61,197 nt of DNA. Origin: CAZOHG01 sp964579725. GTDB taxonomy: Bacteria > Zhuqueibacterota > JdFR-76 > BMS3Abin05. Shown one piece after another: positions 1 through 7,181 of this stretch. The notes beneath the pieces were generated by a model that had not been told where the DNA came from, made no database searches, and saw nothing but the letters and a program-made list of their open reading frames with translations. Positions within the stretch are counted from its first letter, which is position 1; every line of letters begins with the position of its first letter. Both the position numbers and the translations under genes were made by a program. Location: assembly GCA_964579725.1 (NCBI GenBank), contig CAZOHG010000017.1, positions 1 through 61,197 on the forward strand, read 5' to 3'.

Positions 1-228
1 AAACACGGAGACGCGGCCCTTTTGAATAATGTACATACCGACGCCGGGTTCTCCCTTCCAAAAAACAACCTCTCCGGTGTCGTACCGGCGAACGTGTGCA
101 ATTCTTGCAAATTCACGAAGCTGACTCTTGGAAAGTCCCCGGAAAATCGGCACCTGTATCAAAAGTGTCGCAATCGTACTTTTGCCTTTTTCTTTCTCCC
201 GAAAAATGTTACTCCAAATGGGGTGCAT
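1..228 (-). CDS. Cyclic nucleotide-binding domain (Crp/PKA-R type) protein, N-terminal part only
   Basis: The reading frame enters from the left window edge on the minus strand and its first 76 codons are visible. After a 16-residue leader, residues about 22-76 read as the first half of a cNMP-binding beta-roll: a 'PIFRGLSKSQLREFA' helix, then a 'YDTGEVVFWKGEPG' turn and 'MYIIQKGRVSVF'. This is the standard opening of Crp/Fnr regulators and of other cNMP-gated proteins. The C-terminal half, which would show a helix-turn-helix or another effector domain, lies outside the window, so the output is unknown. The ATG at 226-228 follows an AAAGGGA ribosome-binding site. It diverges from dinB and its promoter is embedded in a palindrome (see 263-292). 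Confidence 0.8.
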   Translation of the reverse strand, partial: MHPIWSNIFREKEKGKSTIATLLIQVPIFRGLSKSQLREFARIAHVRRYDTGEVVFWKGEPGVGMYIIQKGRVSVF

Positions 229-262
229 GATACGTCCCTTTTTTCTTCACACGACTTTTTAA

Positions 263-291
263 AATATAGCGCCGTTGACTTTCGAAGTCAA
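263..291 (-). promoter_or_regulatory. Promoter of the cNMP-binding protein gene
   Basis: On the minus strand TTGACT (286-291) and TATATT (263-268) are separated by exactly 17 nt, upstream of the ATG at 228. The -35 hexamer and half the spacer lie inside the palindrome at 274-292. Confidence 0.6.
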
Positions 292-292
292 C
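274..292. promoter_or_regulatory. Candidate operator palindrome over the promoter
   Basis: GTTGACTT-TCG-AAGTCAAC: two perfect 8-bp arms around a 3-nt centre. It covers the -35 element of the divergent minus-strand promoter, the position expected for a repressor site. The binding protein is unknown; autoregulation is possible but not shown. Confidence 0.5.
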
Positions 293-374
293 GCTAAAAT
301 CAAGGAAATCGGGTGTTTTATGAAATGCAAAAAACAGGCCGTATTTTTCTACAGGGGGCTCTGCAAAAAAATAC

Positions 375-403
375 TTGCTTTTTGGGCTGAACATTTGTAT
401 ACT
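375..403 (+). promoter_or_regulatory. Promoter of the dinB-dnaE2 operon
   Basis: TTGCTT (375-380), a 17-nt spacer, then TATACT (398-403). Transcription would start around 409-411, directly on the LexA-type box. Confidence 0.7.
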
Positions 404-408
404 AATAA

Positions 409-422
409 TGAACAAGTGTTCA
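409..422. promoter_or_regulatory. LexA (SOS) box, GAAC-N4-GTTC type
   Basis: TGAACA-AG-TGTTCA forms perfect 6-bp arms and contains GAACAAGTGTTC. This fits the GAACNNNNGTTC consensus of Gram-positive-type (DinR) LexA boxes rather than the Escherichia CTG-N10-CAG form. It lies at the predicted transcription start of a translesion-polymerase operon, which strongly supports SOS control. The lexA gene is not in this window. Confidence 0.75.
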
Positions 423-445
423 GTATTTTAATCGGGAGAATCTTT

Positions 446-1660
446 GTGTCTCGTTTGATTTTTCACATTGACGGGGATGCCTTTTTTGCCTCTGTCGAGC
501 AAAGTTTCAATCCGATGCTCCGTGGGCGCCCGGTTATTGTGGGAGGATTTCCCTCGCAGCGCGGTGTGGTCCATTCGGCCAGCTACGATGCCCGCGCAAA
601 AGGTGTCCGAACCGGAATGCCGCTACGGCAGGCTTACACACTTTGTCCCAAAGCCGTTTTTCTAAAAGGGAATTTTCGGCACTACCGTTTTATCGCCAAA
701 CAGCTTCTGCATTTGTATCGGGAATTTTCTCCCCGGGTCGAATTTGCCTCGCTGGACGACGCATATGTGGACATGTCCGGTACCGAGCACTTGTGGCCGG
801 ATCCCGTGGTGGCGGCCCGCGCCATCCAAAAAGCGGCGTGGGAACGCTGGCACATCCCCGTTTCAATCGGCATTGGAACCAGTAAATTGGTCAGTCGTTT
901 GGCGTCAGGGCGGAAGAAACCGCACGGATTGACACGCGTGCCGCCGGGGCACGAGCTTGCTTTTTTGCACCCGCTTCCGGTCGGAAAGCTGCCGGGCGTT
1001 GGGCGTGTAACGCAGCGCCGGCTCGTTGATTTGGGGATTACGACCGTGAGGGAACTGGCGCAGTTGAATGCGTCCGTCTTGAGTGAGCTTTTCGGGAAAA
1101 ACGGGTTGCGACTCTGGGAATTGGCCAACGGAATCGATCCCCGCGAGGTGCGGCCGGTGAAAATTCCCAAACAATTGAGCCGAGAAACCAGTTTTGAAGA
1201 CGATGTGGCTGAGCCTGCCGTGGTGCTTTCCACCATTCGGTACCTTGTGGAACGACTTGCTCAAAAATTGCGGGAAAAACAGCTGGTCGCCGGACGGGTA
1301 GGCATCAAAGTGCGGTATGCCGGGTTTCAATCGTTTCAAAAATTCGGTACGCTTTCAACCGCTACAGCAGATGCGGCCAAATTGGGGGAACTGGCGGAGA
1401 TGCTTTTTCGAGCCTTGCCGATTCGGCGTGAGCGCTTTCGTTTCGTGCAGGTACAGGTGTCCGATTGTGAACCGGCCGCCTGGCAACGGCAGTTGTTTTC
1501 GTTTGAGCAAAAACAGCAAACCCTCAACCGCAGTATTGACGCGATTCGCAGTCGGTACGGTTTTATGGCCATTTTGCCGGCTAACACGCTTTTGTTGCAA
1601 ACCACTTACCAAATGGACAGCCATGGGTACATTCTTCACACACCTTCATTGTCACAGTAA
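446..1660 (+). CDS. dinB: Y-family DNA polymerase IV (DinB type)
   Basis: 404-residue translesion DNA polymerase. Palm motif 1 'HIDGDAFFASVEQ' (D9, steric-gate F14) and palm motif 2 'SLDDAYVDMSG' (D104, D105) supply the metal-binding acids. The thumb holds a helix-hairpin-helix ('KLPGVGRVTQRRLVDLGI'). Near the C-terminus 'QLFSFEQ' resembles a beta-clamp-binding peptide. Most DinB proteins have Asp-Glu in motif 2; here it is Asp-Asp, a conservative change that could affect activity. The acids are kept, unlike classical ImuB, so this is closer to DinB. The GTG at 446 is chosen because GGGAG lies 7 nt upstream and it gives the normal family N-terminus; longer frames run into the promoter. It overlaps dnaE2 by 38 bp. 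Confidence 0.9.
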   Translation: MSRLIFHIDGDAFFASVEQSFNPMLRGRPVIVGGFPSQRGVVHSASYDARAKGVRTGMPLRQAYTLCPKAVFLKGNFRHYRFIAKQLLHLYREFSPRVEFASLDDAYVDMSGTEHLWPDPVVAARAIQKAAWERWHIPVSIGIGTSKLVSRLASGRKKPHGLTRVPPGHELAFLHPLPVGKLPGVGRVTQRRLVDLGITTVRELAQLNASVLSELFGKNGLRLWELANGIDPREVRPVKIPKQLSRETSFEDDVAEPAVVLSTIRYLVERLAQKLREKQLVAGRVGIKVRYAGFQSFQKFGTLSTATADAAKLGELAEMLFRALPIRRERFRFVQVQVSDCEPAAWQRQLFSFEQKQQTLNRSIDAIRSRYGFMAILPANTLLLQTTYQMDSHGYILHTPSLSQ

Positions 1661-4600
1661 TTACAGCTTTCTGGACAGCACCGTGAGCCTGGATGCCTTG
1701 GTTGCGTGGGCGCGGAAAAATCGGGTGTCGGCGGTGGCCCTCACGGACACCAATCGTCTGACCGGCGCAGTGGCGTTCTACCAAAAAGCGCGGGCTGCCG
1801 GTGTGCGTCCGATTGTTGGCGCGGAAGTCACCCTCTCGGACGGCAGTTCTCTGGTACTTTTGGTGCAAAATCAAACCGGTTACGAGAATCTGGCGGAAAT
1901 TCTAACGCGCGGTCATTTGAAAGGCGGCCCCAATCATTTTGACCTGGATTTGGCCGACCTGGCCGATTGGACAGAGGGTCTGGTGGCGCTTTCCGGAAAT
2001 CGGCGGAATCCTGCGGTTCAATTCCTGCGACGGCGGCAGCCGGAAAAAGCCGTGGGGCATCTTCGTCGTTTGCAGGCGCTTTTTGGGGGGCGTTTTTATG
2101 TGGAGCTCACTCGCTTGACTCCAGCGGACGATTTGCTCAACGCCAATCTCGCCTTTTGGGCGCGCAAACTGGGGATCGGGCTGGTGGCCACCAATGACGT
2201 GCATTTGGTGCGGCCGGAAGAGTGGCCTCTGTGGCGTGTACTGCGAGCCATCGACCAAAACACCACGCTCGAACGTGCCGCTGCCTTTGGCCGGCCCGAA
2301 CAATATCTCAAATCACCGGCAGAAATGGCCCGGCAATTCCGAAAATATCCGGACGCCCTTCTCAACACCTTGCGAATTGCGGAAAACTGTCGATTTGATT
2401 TCGCCCTGGGGAAATCGGTTTTTCCTACCGTCCGCTTGCCGTCGGGGCAAACCCCTTTCGGTAAACTCAAGCAATTGTGCGATGCCGGGTTGCGAAAGCG
2501 CTACCGGGTGCTCACATCGGCCATTCAGGAGCGATTGCACCGGGAGCTTCTCACGGTACGGAAATTGGGATTTGTGGAGTACTTTCTCATTGTCAAGGAG
2601 ATTGTTGACTTCTGCCGCCGGGAGAAAATTCCCTGCGTGGGACGCGGTTCTGCCGCAGACAGCCTCATTGCCTACACCCTGGAAATAACCCACGCCGATC
2701 CTATCCGGTTTAACCTCTATTTTGAGCGCTTCTTAAATCCAGAACGAAGGGACCCGCCGGACATTGATCTGGACATTTGCTGGAAGAATCGAGACAGGGT
2801 TTTGCGCTTTGTGTACGATCGTTTTGGGCACGATCGAACGGCGCTAATTGCCACCGTTGTGACGTTTCAGGCCCGTTCGGCTGTGCGGGAGGTGGCAAAG
2901 GTGCTGGGGATTTCATCCGGCGAAATCGAGCAGATCACCAAACGCCTTCCGCACGGTTTTCCAGGGCGATCGGATTGGGGTGCGGAGGTCGCCAGCCTTG
3001 CCCGAAACTGGGCGGGCGGAAACCCGATGCTCCTTCGCATCGCGGACTTTGCCCGTCAGTTGGTCGGTTTTCCCCACCACCTGTCGGTTCACCCGGGTGG
3101 AACGGTCATTGCGCCCGACAAAATCACCCACTTTGCACCGCTTGAAATGGCCTCGGGCGGATTGGTCATCTCCCAATTTGACATGCACAGCATTGAAAAA
3201 ATCGGGTTGGTGAAAATGGATTTGTTAGGGGTGCGCTCGTTGACCATCATTTCGGAAGCCGTGGCGGCGATTGAAAAACGGACAGGCACTACGTTTGACA
3301 TCGGTCGTATTCCCGAAGAGGACGCCGACACATTGCAACTGCTGCGCTCCGGCCGGAGCTTGGGCTGTTTTCAATTGGAGAGTCCGGCCATGCGAGGCTT
3401 GTTGAAAAAGATGCGGATTGAACGTTTGGACGACATTGTGGCCGCCATTTCACTCATTCGGCCTGGTCCCGCAGAGGGAGGCATGAAAGACGTGTACGTC
3501 AAGCGCCGTGCAGGGTTGGAACCCGTTTCGTACCCGCACCCCGCGCTGGAACCGATTTTACGGGAAACCTACGGTGTTTTGGTCTACCAGGAGCAAGTTT
3601 TATTGGCCGCCCAGGCCGTGGCGGGGCTTTCACTCGGAGAAGCCGACATTTTGCGGAAAGCCATGACCAAAAAACGCAGCACGCAAACATTGGTGCAATT
3701 TCGAAAGGCATTTTTGCGCGGAGCGGAGCGGCAGGGGGTGTCCCGTCAAATTGCCGACGGGATTTTCGAATGGTTGACCCATTTTGCTTCCTACGGTTTT
3801 AACAAAGCCCACAGCGCTACGTACGGCATTTTGGCGTACCAGACCGCTTTTCTGAAGCGACATTTTCCGTTGGAATACATGCTCGCTCTGCTCAACAATC
3901 CGGGCGGTTACTACCCGCAATTTGCCTATGTGGAAGAAGCCCGTCGTCTGGGGATTCGGTTGTTACCGCCTGATATTGCGCGTTCACAGGCGGGGTTCTC
4001 GCTGGAGGGAAACGGCATTCGGGTGGGACTCAGCAGCATTGTGGGCTTAAGCCGCGCCGCCGTTCGACGCATTCTGAGCGAGCGTCAAAAAGAACCCTTT
4101 CACAATTTGTACGATTTTTTGCTCCGAAGCCGAGTCAATCAGGCGGAAGCGGAGAGCCTGATTCAAACGGGGGCGCTGGCCTGTTTAGATGTGAGTGAAC
4201 CGAATCTCCTCGCTCGTACACGAATTTTTTTCAAGAACAAACGGCGAGCACAAATTGTAGAACGATTGACAGCAGAATTGAATTTACCGCCTTACACCAA
4301 AAGGCAACGGGTGCTTCACGAATTGCATTTCCTGCGGTTTGCCGTGACGGAACACCCGCTTCGTCTCTTTTTAGAGACACAAAGGCCTGAAAAATACGTC
4401 CTTTCCACCGAGCTGGAAAAATTTAAAGACCGCGAAGTGACCATTTTGGGGTGGGGTGTCATCAGTCGCCGAATTGTGACCGCAAAGAGGCAATCGATGA
4501 AATTCCTGACGGTCGAAGATCCGGAAGGAATTGTGGAAGTGATTTTGTTTCCGGATGTCTACCGGCGCTACGCGCGTCTTTTGCAGGGCCGGGGCCCCTT

Positions 4601-4751
4601 TCAAATTACGGGAAAAGTTCAATCCCGCATTCCAGGAGAAGCCAATGTGATTGCCAGCCGTATCCGCGTGCTCCATTTATTTGAAGAGAACAGCGAATTT
4701 CGAGCTCCCTTTGGCGACATACCGTTCAACCCCAGTCGCAGGGCGGTGTAA
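1623..4751 (+). CDS. dnaE2: Error-prone DNA polymerase III alpha subunit (DnaE2/ImuC type)
   Basis: 1042-residue C-family polymerase. It opens with a PHP domain ('HLHCHSNYSFLDS'), continues with the palm ('VGRGSAADSLIAY', catalytic 'PPDIDLDICW', third acid in 'KMDLLGVRS') and ends with an HhH region and an OB fold near the C-terminus. It is shorter than a replicative DnaE1 and stops soon after the OB fold, as in the ImuC/DnaE2 group used in induced mutagenesis. The start ATG at 1623 lies inside dinB; no strong ribosome-binding site is visible, so translational coupling is likely. Co-transcription with dinB behind a LexA box supports the DnaE2 role over a housekeeping one. No imuA is present between or beside them. 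Confidence 0.88.
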   Translation: MGTFFTHLHCHSNYSFLDSTVSLDALVAWARKNRVSAVALTDTNRLTGAVAFYQKARAAGVRPIVGAEVTLSDGSSLVLLVQNQTGYENLAEILTRGHLKGGPNHFDLDLADLADWTEGLVALSGNRRNPAVQFLRRRQPEKAVGHLRRLQALFGGRFYVELTRLTPADDLLNANLAFWARKLGIGLVATNDVHLVRPEEWPLWRVLRAIDQNTTLERAAAFGRPEQYLKSPAEMARQFRKYPDALLNTLRIAENCRFDFALGKSVFPTVRLPSGQTPFGKLKQLCDAGLRKRYRVLTSAIQERLHRELLTVRKLGFVEYFLIVKEIVDFCRREKIPCVGRGSAADSLIAYTLEITHADPIRFNLYFERFLNPERRDPPDIDLDICWKNRDRVLRFVYDRFGHDRTALIATVVTFQARSAVREVAKVLGISSGEIEQITKRLPHGFPGRSDWGAEVASLARNWAGGNPMLLRIADFARQLVGFPHHLSVHPGGTVIAPDKITHFAPLEMASGGLVISQFDMHSIEKIGLVKMDLLGVRSLTIISEAVAAIEKRTGTTFDIGRIPEEDADTLQLLRSGRSLGCFQLESPAMRGLLKKMRIERLDDIVAAISLIRPGPAEGGMKDVYVKRRAGLEPVSYPHPALEPILRETYGVLVYQEQVLLAAQAVAGLSLGEADILRKAMTKKRSTQTLVQFRKAFLRGAERQGVSRQIADGIFEWLTHFASYGFNKAHSATYGILAYQTAFLKRHFPLEYMLALLNNPGGYYPQFAYVEEARRLGIRLLPPDIARSQAGFSLEGNGIRVGLSSIVGLSRAAVRRILSERQKEPFHNLYDFLLRSRVNQAEAESLIQTGALACLDVSEPNLLARTRIFFKNKRRAQIVERLTAELNLPPYTKRQRVLHELHFLRFAVTEHPLRLFLETQRPEKYVLSTELEKFKDREVTILGWGVISRRIVTAKRQSMKFLTVEDPEGIVEVILFPDVYRRYARLLQGRGPFQITGKVQSRIPGEANVIASRIRVLHLFEENSEFRAPFGDIPFNPSRRAV

Positions 4752-4770
4752 GACCGTCCCTCGATCAAAT

Positions 4771-4804
4771 AAAAAAAGCGGAATCTCAACGTCCGATTCC
4801 GCTC
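4771..4804 (-). terminator. Rho-independent terminator of the zinc-ribbon gene
   Basis: Stem AGCGGAATC/GATTCCGCT (4778-4804) with a 9-nt loop. Read on the minus strand it is followed by a run of seven T. It separates the convergent dnaE2 and DUF5679 genes. Confidence 0.75.
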
Positions 4805-4821
4805 ATGGGAGAAAATCAGGA

Positions 4822-4980
4822 TTACTTTTTTTCTTTGGAAGGGAGAATTTTATACATTCCCGTGCCGCAAACGGAACATTTTCCTTTCAATGCCGGGCGG
4901 CCATTTTTCATTGTCACACGTTCGACGTCCACCATTTCCCTCTTTGCTTTACACTTTACGCAATACGCGATTTCTGCCAA
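4822..4980 (-). CDS. Small zinc-ribbon protein, DUF5679 type
   Basis: 52-residue protein with two CxxC knuckles, 'YCVKCKAKREM' and 'GKCSVCGTGMYKI', around 'VTMKNGRPALKG'. This is the pattern of the DUF5679 family, whose role is unknown. The start is probably the TTG at 4978-4980: a near-perfect AAAGGAGG lies 8 nt upstream and the protein then begins directly before the first knuckle. The upstream in-frame ATG would place this ribosome-binding site inside the gene. It has its own promoter and terminator, so it is a monocistronic unit. Confidence 0.75.
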   Translation of the reverse strand: MAEIAYCVKCKAKREMVDVERVTMKNGRPALKGKCSVCGTGMYKILPSKEKK

Positions 4981-5051
4981 CGGAATCACCTCCTTTCGTT
5001 CCACTTTTCTCAATCCGAAGACTGCACCCAATTACAAAATTGTGATGTAGA

Positions 5052-5080
5052 AATATGCCGTTTTTTTGAATAAAAATCAA
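5052..5080 (-). promoter_or_regulatory. Promoter of the zinc-ribbon gene
   Basis: Minus strand TTGATT (5075-5080), 17-nt spacer, CATATT (5052-5057), about 72 nt upstream of the TTG start. Confidence 0.5.
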
Positions 5081-5099
5081 CAAAAAAATGACCGTTAAA

Positions 5100-5723
5100 C
5101 TAAAAAATTTGATATTTTAAACCGCTTGAAGCAGAAAAACCGCCCAAACTCTGGCGCTGCAAGGTCGGGCCGCTAACCATTCCAGCGGTGGAAAGGTCAA
5201 AATGGAGGATAAAAGAAAGGTGAGAGATCACCGGGTGTTCGTAGCCGATCTCAATGTAAAATCCCTTCGGCCAAACTTCGGTTGTCTTTTTCCCCAATTC
5301 TTTTAAAAAGGTACCCGATGATTCTTGGATGTGAAAAAAGGCCAGCCCAAATCCCATGTAGGTGCGTGAACCGGCGGAAAATCCCACCGAGTAGCGGCGA
5401 AAGCCCGCTTCAAATTGGTGCTGCCGCCAGGTGGAATGTGTCCGATTGGATTTGCGAAAATAGGCACCTTTTAAAACGAGAAAAGCGGAAGGTGAAAAGC
5501 CGAATCCGATTTGAGCGCCGGGAAGAAAGCCCCAGGGTGAGGAATAATACCGGTTGAACCGTTCGGCGGAAAGACGAAACGCGCCTGCAGAGGCCGCCGC
5601 AAAAATCGGGTGCGAGAAGGGGTTGTGTCCTCGGGCACGCAGTTTCCCGGGAGAAATGAAAACCACCATCCAAAGAAAAAACAGCAGGAATTTGCCTTTA
5701 GGCGCCGGGTGTGGCATTCGCAT
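5100..5723 (-). CDS. Putative outer-membrane beta-barrel protein
   Basis: 207 residues. An N-terminal hydrophobic segment ('KFLLFFLWMVVFISPG') reads as a signal peptide. The remainder is rich in short alternating aromatic/hydrophobic strands separated by Gly, Ser and Asn turns, and the chain ends in phenylalanine ('LKYQIF'), a typical final barrel strand. This suggests a small outer-membrane barrel of 8-10 strands; I recognise no specific family. Its start lies 26 bp inside the K+ channel gene, so the two are translationally coupled as the last genes of the acpS operon. Ligand or role is unknown. Confidence 0.6.
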   Translation of the reverse strand: MRMPHPAPKGKFLLFFLWMVVFISPGKLRARGHNPFSHPIFAAASAGAFRLSAERFNRYYSSPWGFLPGAQIGFGFSPSAFLVLKGAYFRKSNRTHSTWRQHQFEAGFRRYSVGFSAGSRTYMGFGLAFFHIQESSGTFLKELGKKTTEVWPKGFYIEIGYEHPVISHLSFILHFDLSTAGMVSGPTLQRQSLGGFSASSGLKYQIF

Positions 5724-6738
5724 GGTTCAAATAGCTCCGTAGTTGATCGAATTGGTCATGCTTGCCAAGGACGATTAGTTCGTCGCCGGGTTGAAGCATA
5801 TTTCTCGGTCCCGGATTAAAAATAAACCGGCCATCGTGTTTTTTCATCGCAATAATAATGAGGCCCGTCATCTGGGGTATTTTAGCCTCGCTGAGTGTTT
5901 TCCCGGCAAGGGGAGAGGCTTCGGGTACTTTCAGATCCTCCATTCGAAGGGTGATTTCCGTTTCCCGCATCATGACGTCCAAAAAGGAAACCACGGCAGG
6001 GCGAAGCAAAACGGAAGCCATCCGGAGGCCCTCCAAGATTTTCGGAGAAATAACGTAGTCAGCACCCACTTGCAACAGCTTTTCGTGCGTGTGGCTTTCA
6101 ATGGCACGCGCAACAATGCGGATTTTCGGATTGAGGGCACGCGCCGAAATCACAACGAAGAGATTTTCGGCGTCCGTGGGGAGAGTGGTAATCAGCCCCT
6201 TTGCTTTGACAATATTGGCTTGCCGAAGGGTTTCATCTTTCGTTGCGTCACCTTCCAGAACAGAAATTGAATGGGTAGTTTCCATAAAATCGGCCAAAAC
6301 AGCCGAATCCTTGTCAATAAGGACAAGTTTCTCACCGGCTTTTTGAAATTCCTGCAAGGCAATCCGTGCTGTTTCGCCGGCACCGCAAATAATAATATGG
6401 TTTTCCAGAGAAGCAATGGCTTTTTCCATTTTACGTCTCCAAAAAAACGGGCGTATTTCCCGGTGCACCACAATGGACGTTACGGCGCCCAACCACACCG
6501 AAACGGCCGCCATTCCCCCCACAATCAGCACAATGGTGAAGACCTTTCCGGCATTGGTGAGGGCATGAACTTCCCCGAAACCGACGGTTGTAATGGTAAT
6601 AAGCGTCATGTAAAGGGAATCGAGAAAATCCCACCCTTCCACTTGCATGTAGCCCGCAATGCCCACTAAAACTACCAAAAGGGCAATGCCGAAAAAGAAG
6701 AGAATATTGCCGATTTCGTCGTGGTAGGTTTTTTGCAT
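5698..6738 (-). CDS. Potassium channel with RCK/TrkA domains
   Basis: 346-residue two-TM ion channel of the MthK/Kch type. The first TM segment lies at about 12-30, the pore helix and selectivity filter 'TTVGFGE' at 50-56, and the second TM at about 66-90. A TrkA-N (RCK) domain follows with the nucleotide-binding loop 'CGAGETA' (118-124), acidic 'LIDKD' and 'LEGDATKDETL'. A TrkA-C domain closes the protein ('PGDELIVLGKHDQ'). It likely gates K+ flux in response to nucleotide or Ca2+. The GFG rather than GYG filter is common in prokaryotic channels. It lies 38 nt after the VanZ-like gene in the same operon. Confidence 0.9.
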   Translation of the reverse strand: MQKTYHDEIGNILFFFGIALLVVLVGIAGYMQVEGWDFLDSLYMTLITITTVGFGEVHALTNAGKVFTIVLIVGGMAAVSVWLGAVTSIVVHREIRPFFWRRKMEKAIASLENHIIICGAGETARIALQEFQKAGEKLVLIDKDSAVLADFMETTHSISVLEGDATKDETLRQANIVKAKGLITTLPTDAENLFVVISARALNPKIRIVARAIESHTHEKLLQVGADYVISPKILEGLRMASVLLRPAVVSFLDVMMRETEITLRMEDLKVPEASPLAGKTLSEAKIPQMTGLIIIAMKKHDGRFIFNPGPRNMLQPGDELIVLGKHDQFDQLRSYLNHANATPGA

Positions 6739-6776
6739 TTTGGCTCGTTGGAGTAAATGATTCCGACAATTGCCCG

Positions 6777-7178
6777 CTATTTTGTCGCGTACAAATGGCG
6801 AAAACGATTTTCAATTTGTTTCCAGAGCGAAAAAAGGTAGTGCCCGATTGAAATGCCACCTGCGTCAGCCAGCCAATCCAGGACGCTGGCCTCTCGGCCA
6901 GGGACGTAAATTTGGTGAAATTCATCCGTAGCGGCGTACGCCAGGCTAATGAAAAAAGCAATCCACAGCGCGCGCTTGCGTTTTTCCGGAGTTGTTCCGT
7001 AGAAAAAGGCCCGTACCATAAAAAAACCGAAAACGGCGTATTCTAAAAAATGAGCGATTTTGTCCGTCCAGCTAATGCCTAATTTGGGTAGCTGTAAGTG
7101 GTGGACGGACGATAGAGCGAAAATGACCCCCGCGTACAACAAAGCAGGTAAATAGTAAAGAAAAAAGCGATTTTTCAT
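6777..7178 (-). CDS. VanZ-like small membrane protein
   Basis: 133 residues with about four hydrophobic segments. The VanZ-family signature is visible: 'DKIAHFLEYAVFGF' in the second segment, then 'ATDEFHQIYVPGREASVLDWLADAGG'. VanZ proteins are named for a teicoplanin-resistance accessory factor, but most family members are housekeeping envelope proteins of unknown role; no van genes are present here. Only 3 nt separate it from nnr, so it belongs to the acpS operon. Confidence 0.85.
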   Translation of the reverse strand: MKNRFFLYYLPALLYAGVIFALSSVHHLQLPKLGISWTDKIAHFLEYAVFGFFMVRAFFYGTTPEKRKRALWIAFFISLAYAATDEFHQIYVPGREASVLDWLADAGGISIGHYLFSLWKQIENRFRHLYATK

Positions 7179-7181
7179 GGA

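Noticed and set aside
22..297. Plus-strand 91-residue open frame at the window start
   Set aside because: It lies opposite the minus-strand cNMP-binding gene, which has a clear family pattern; its own translation has no recognisable domain.
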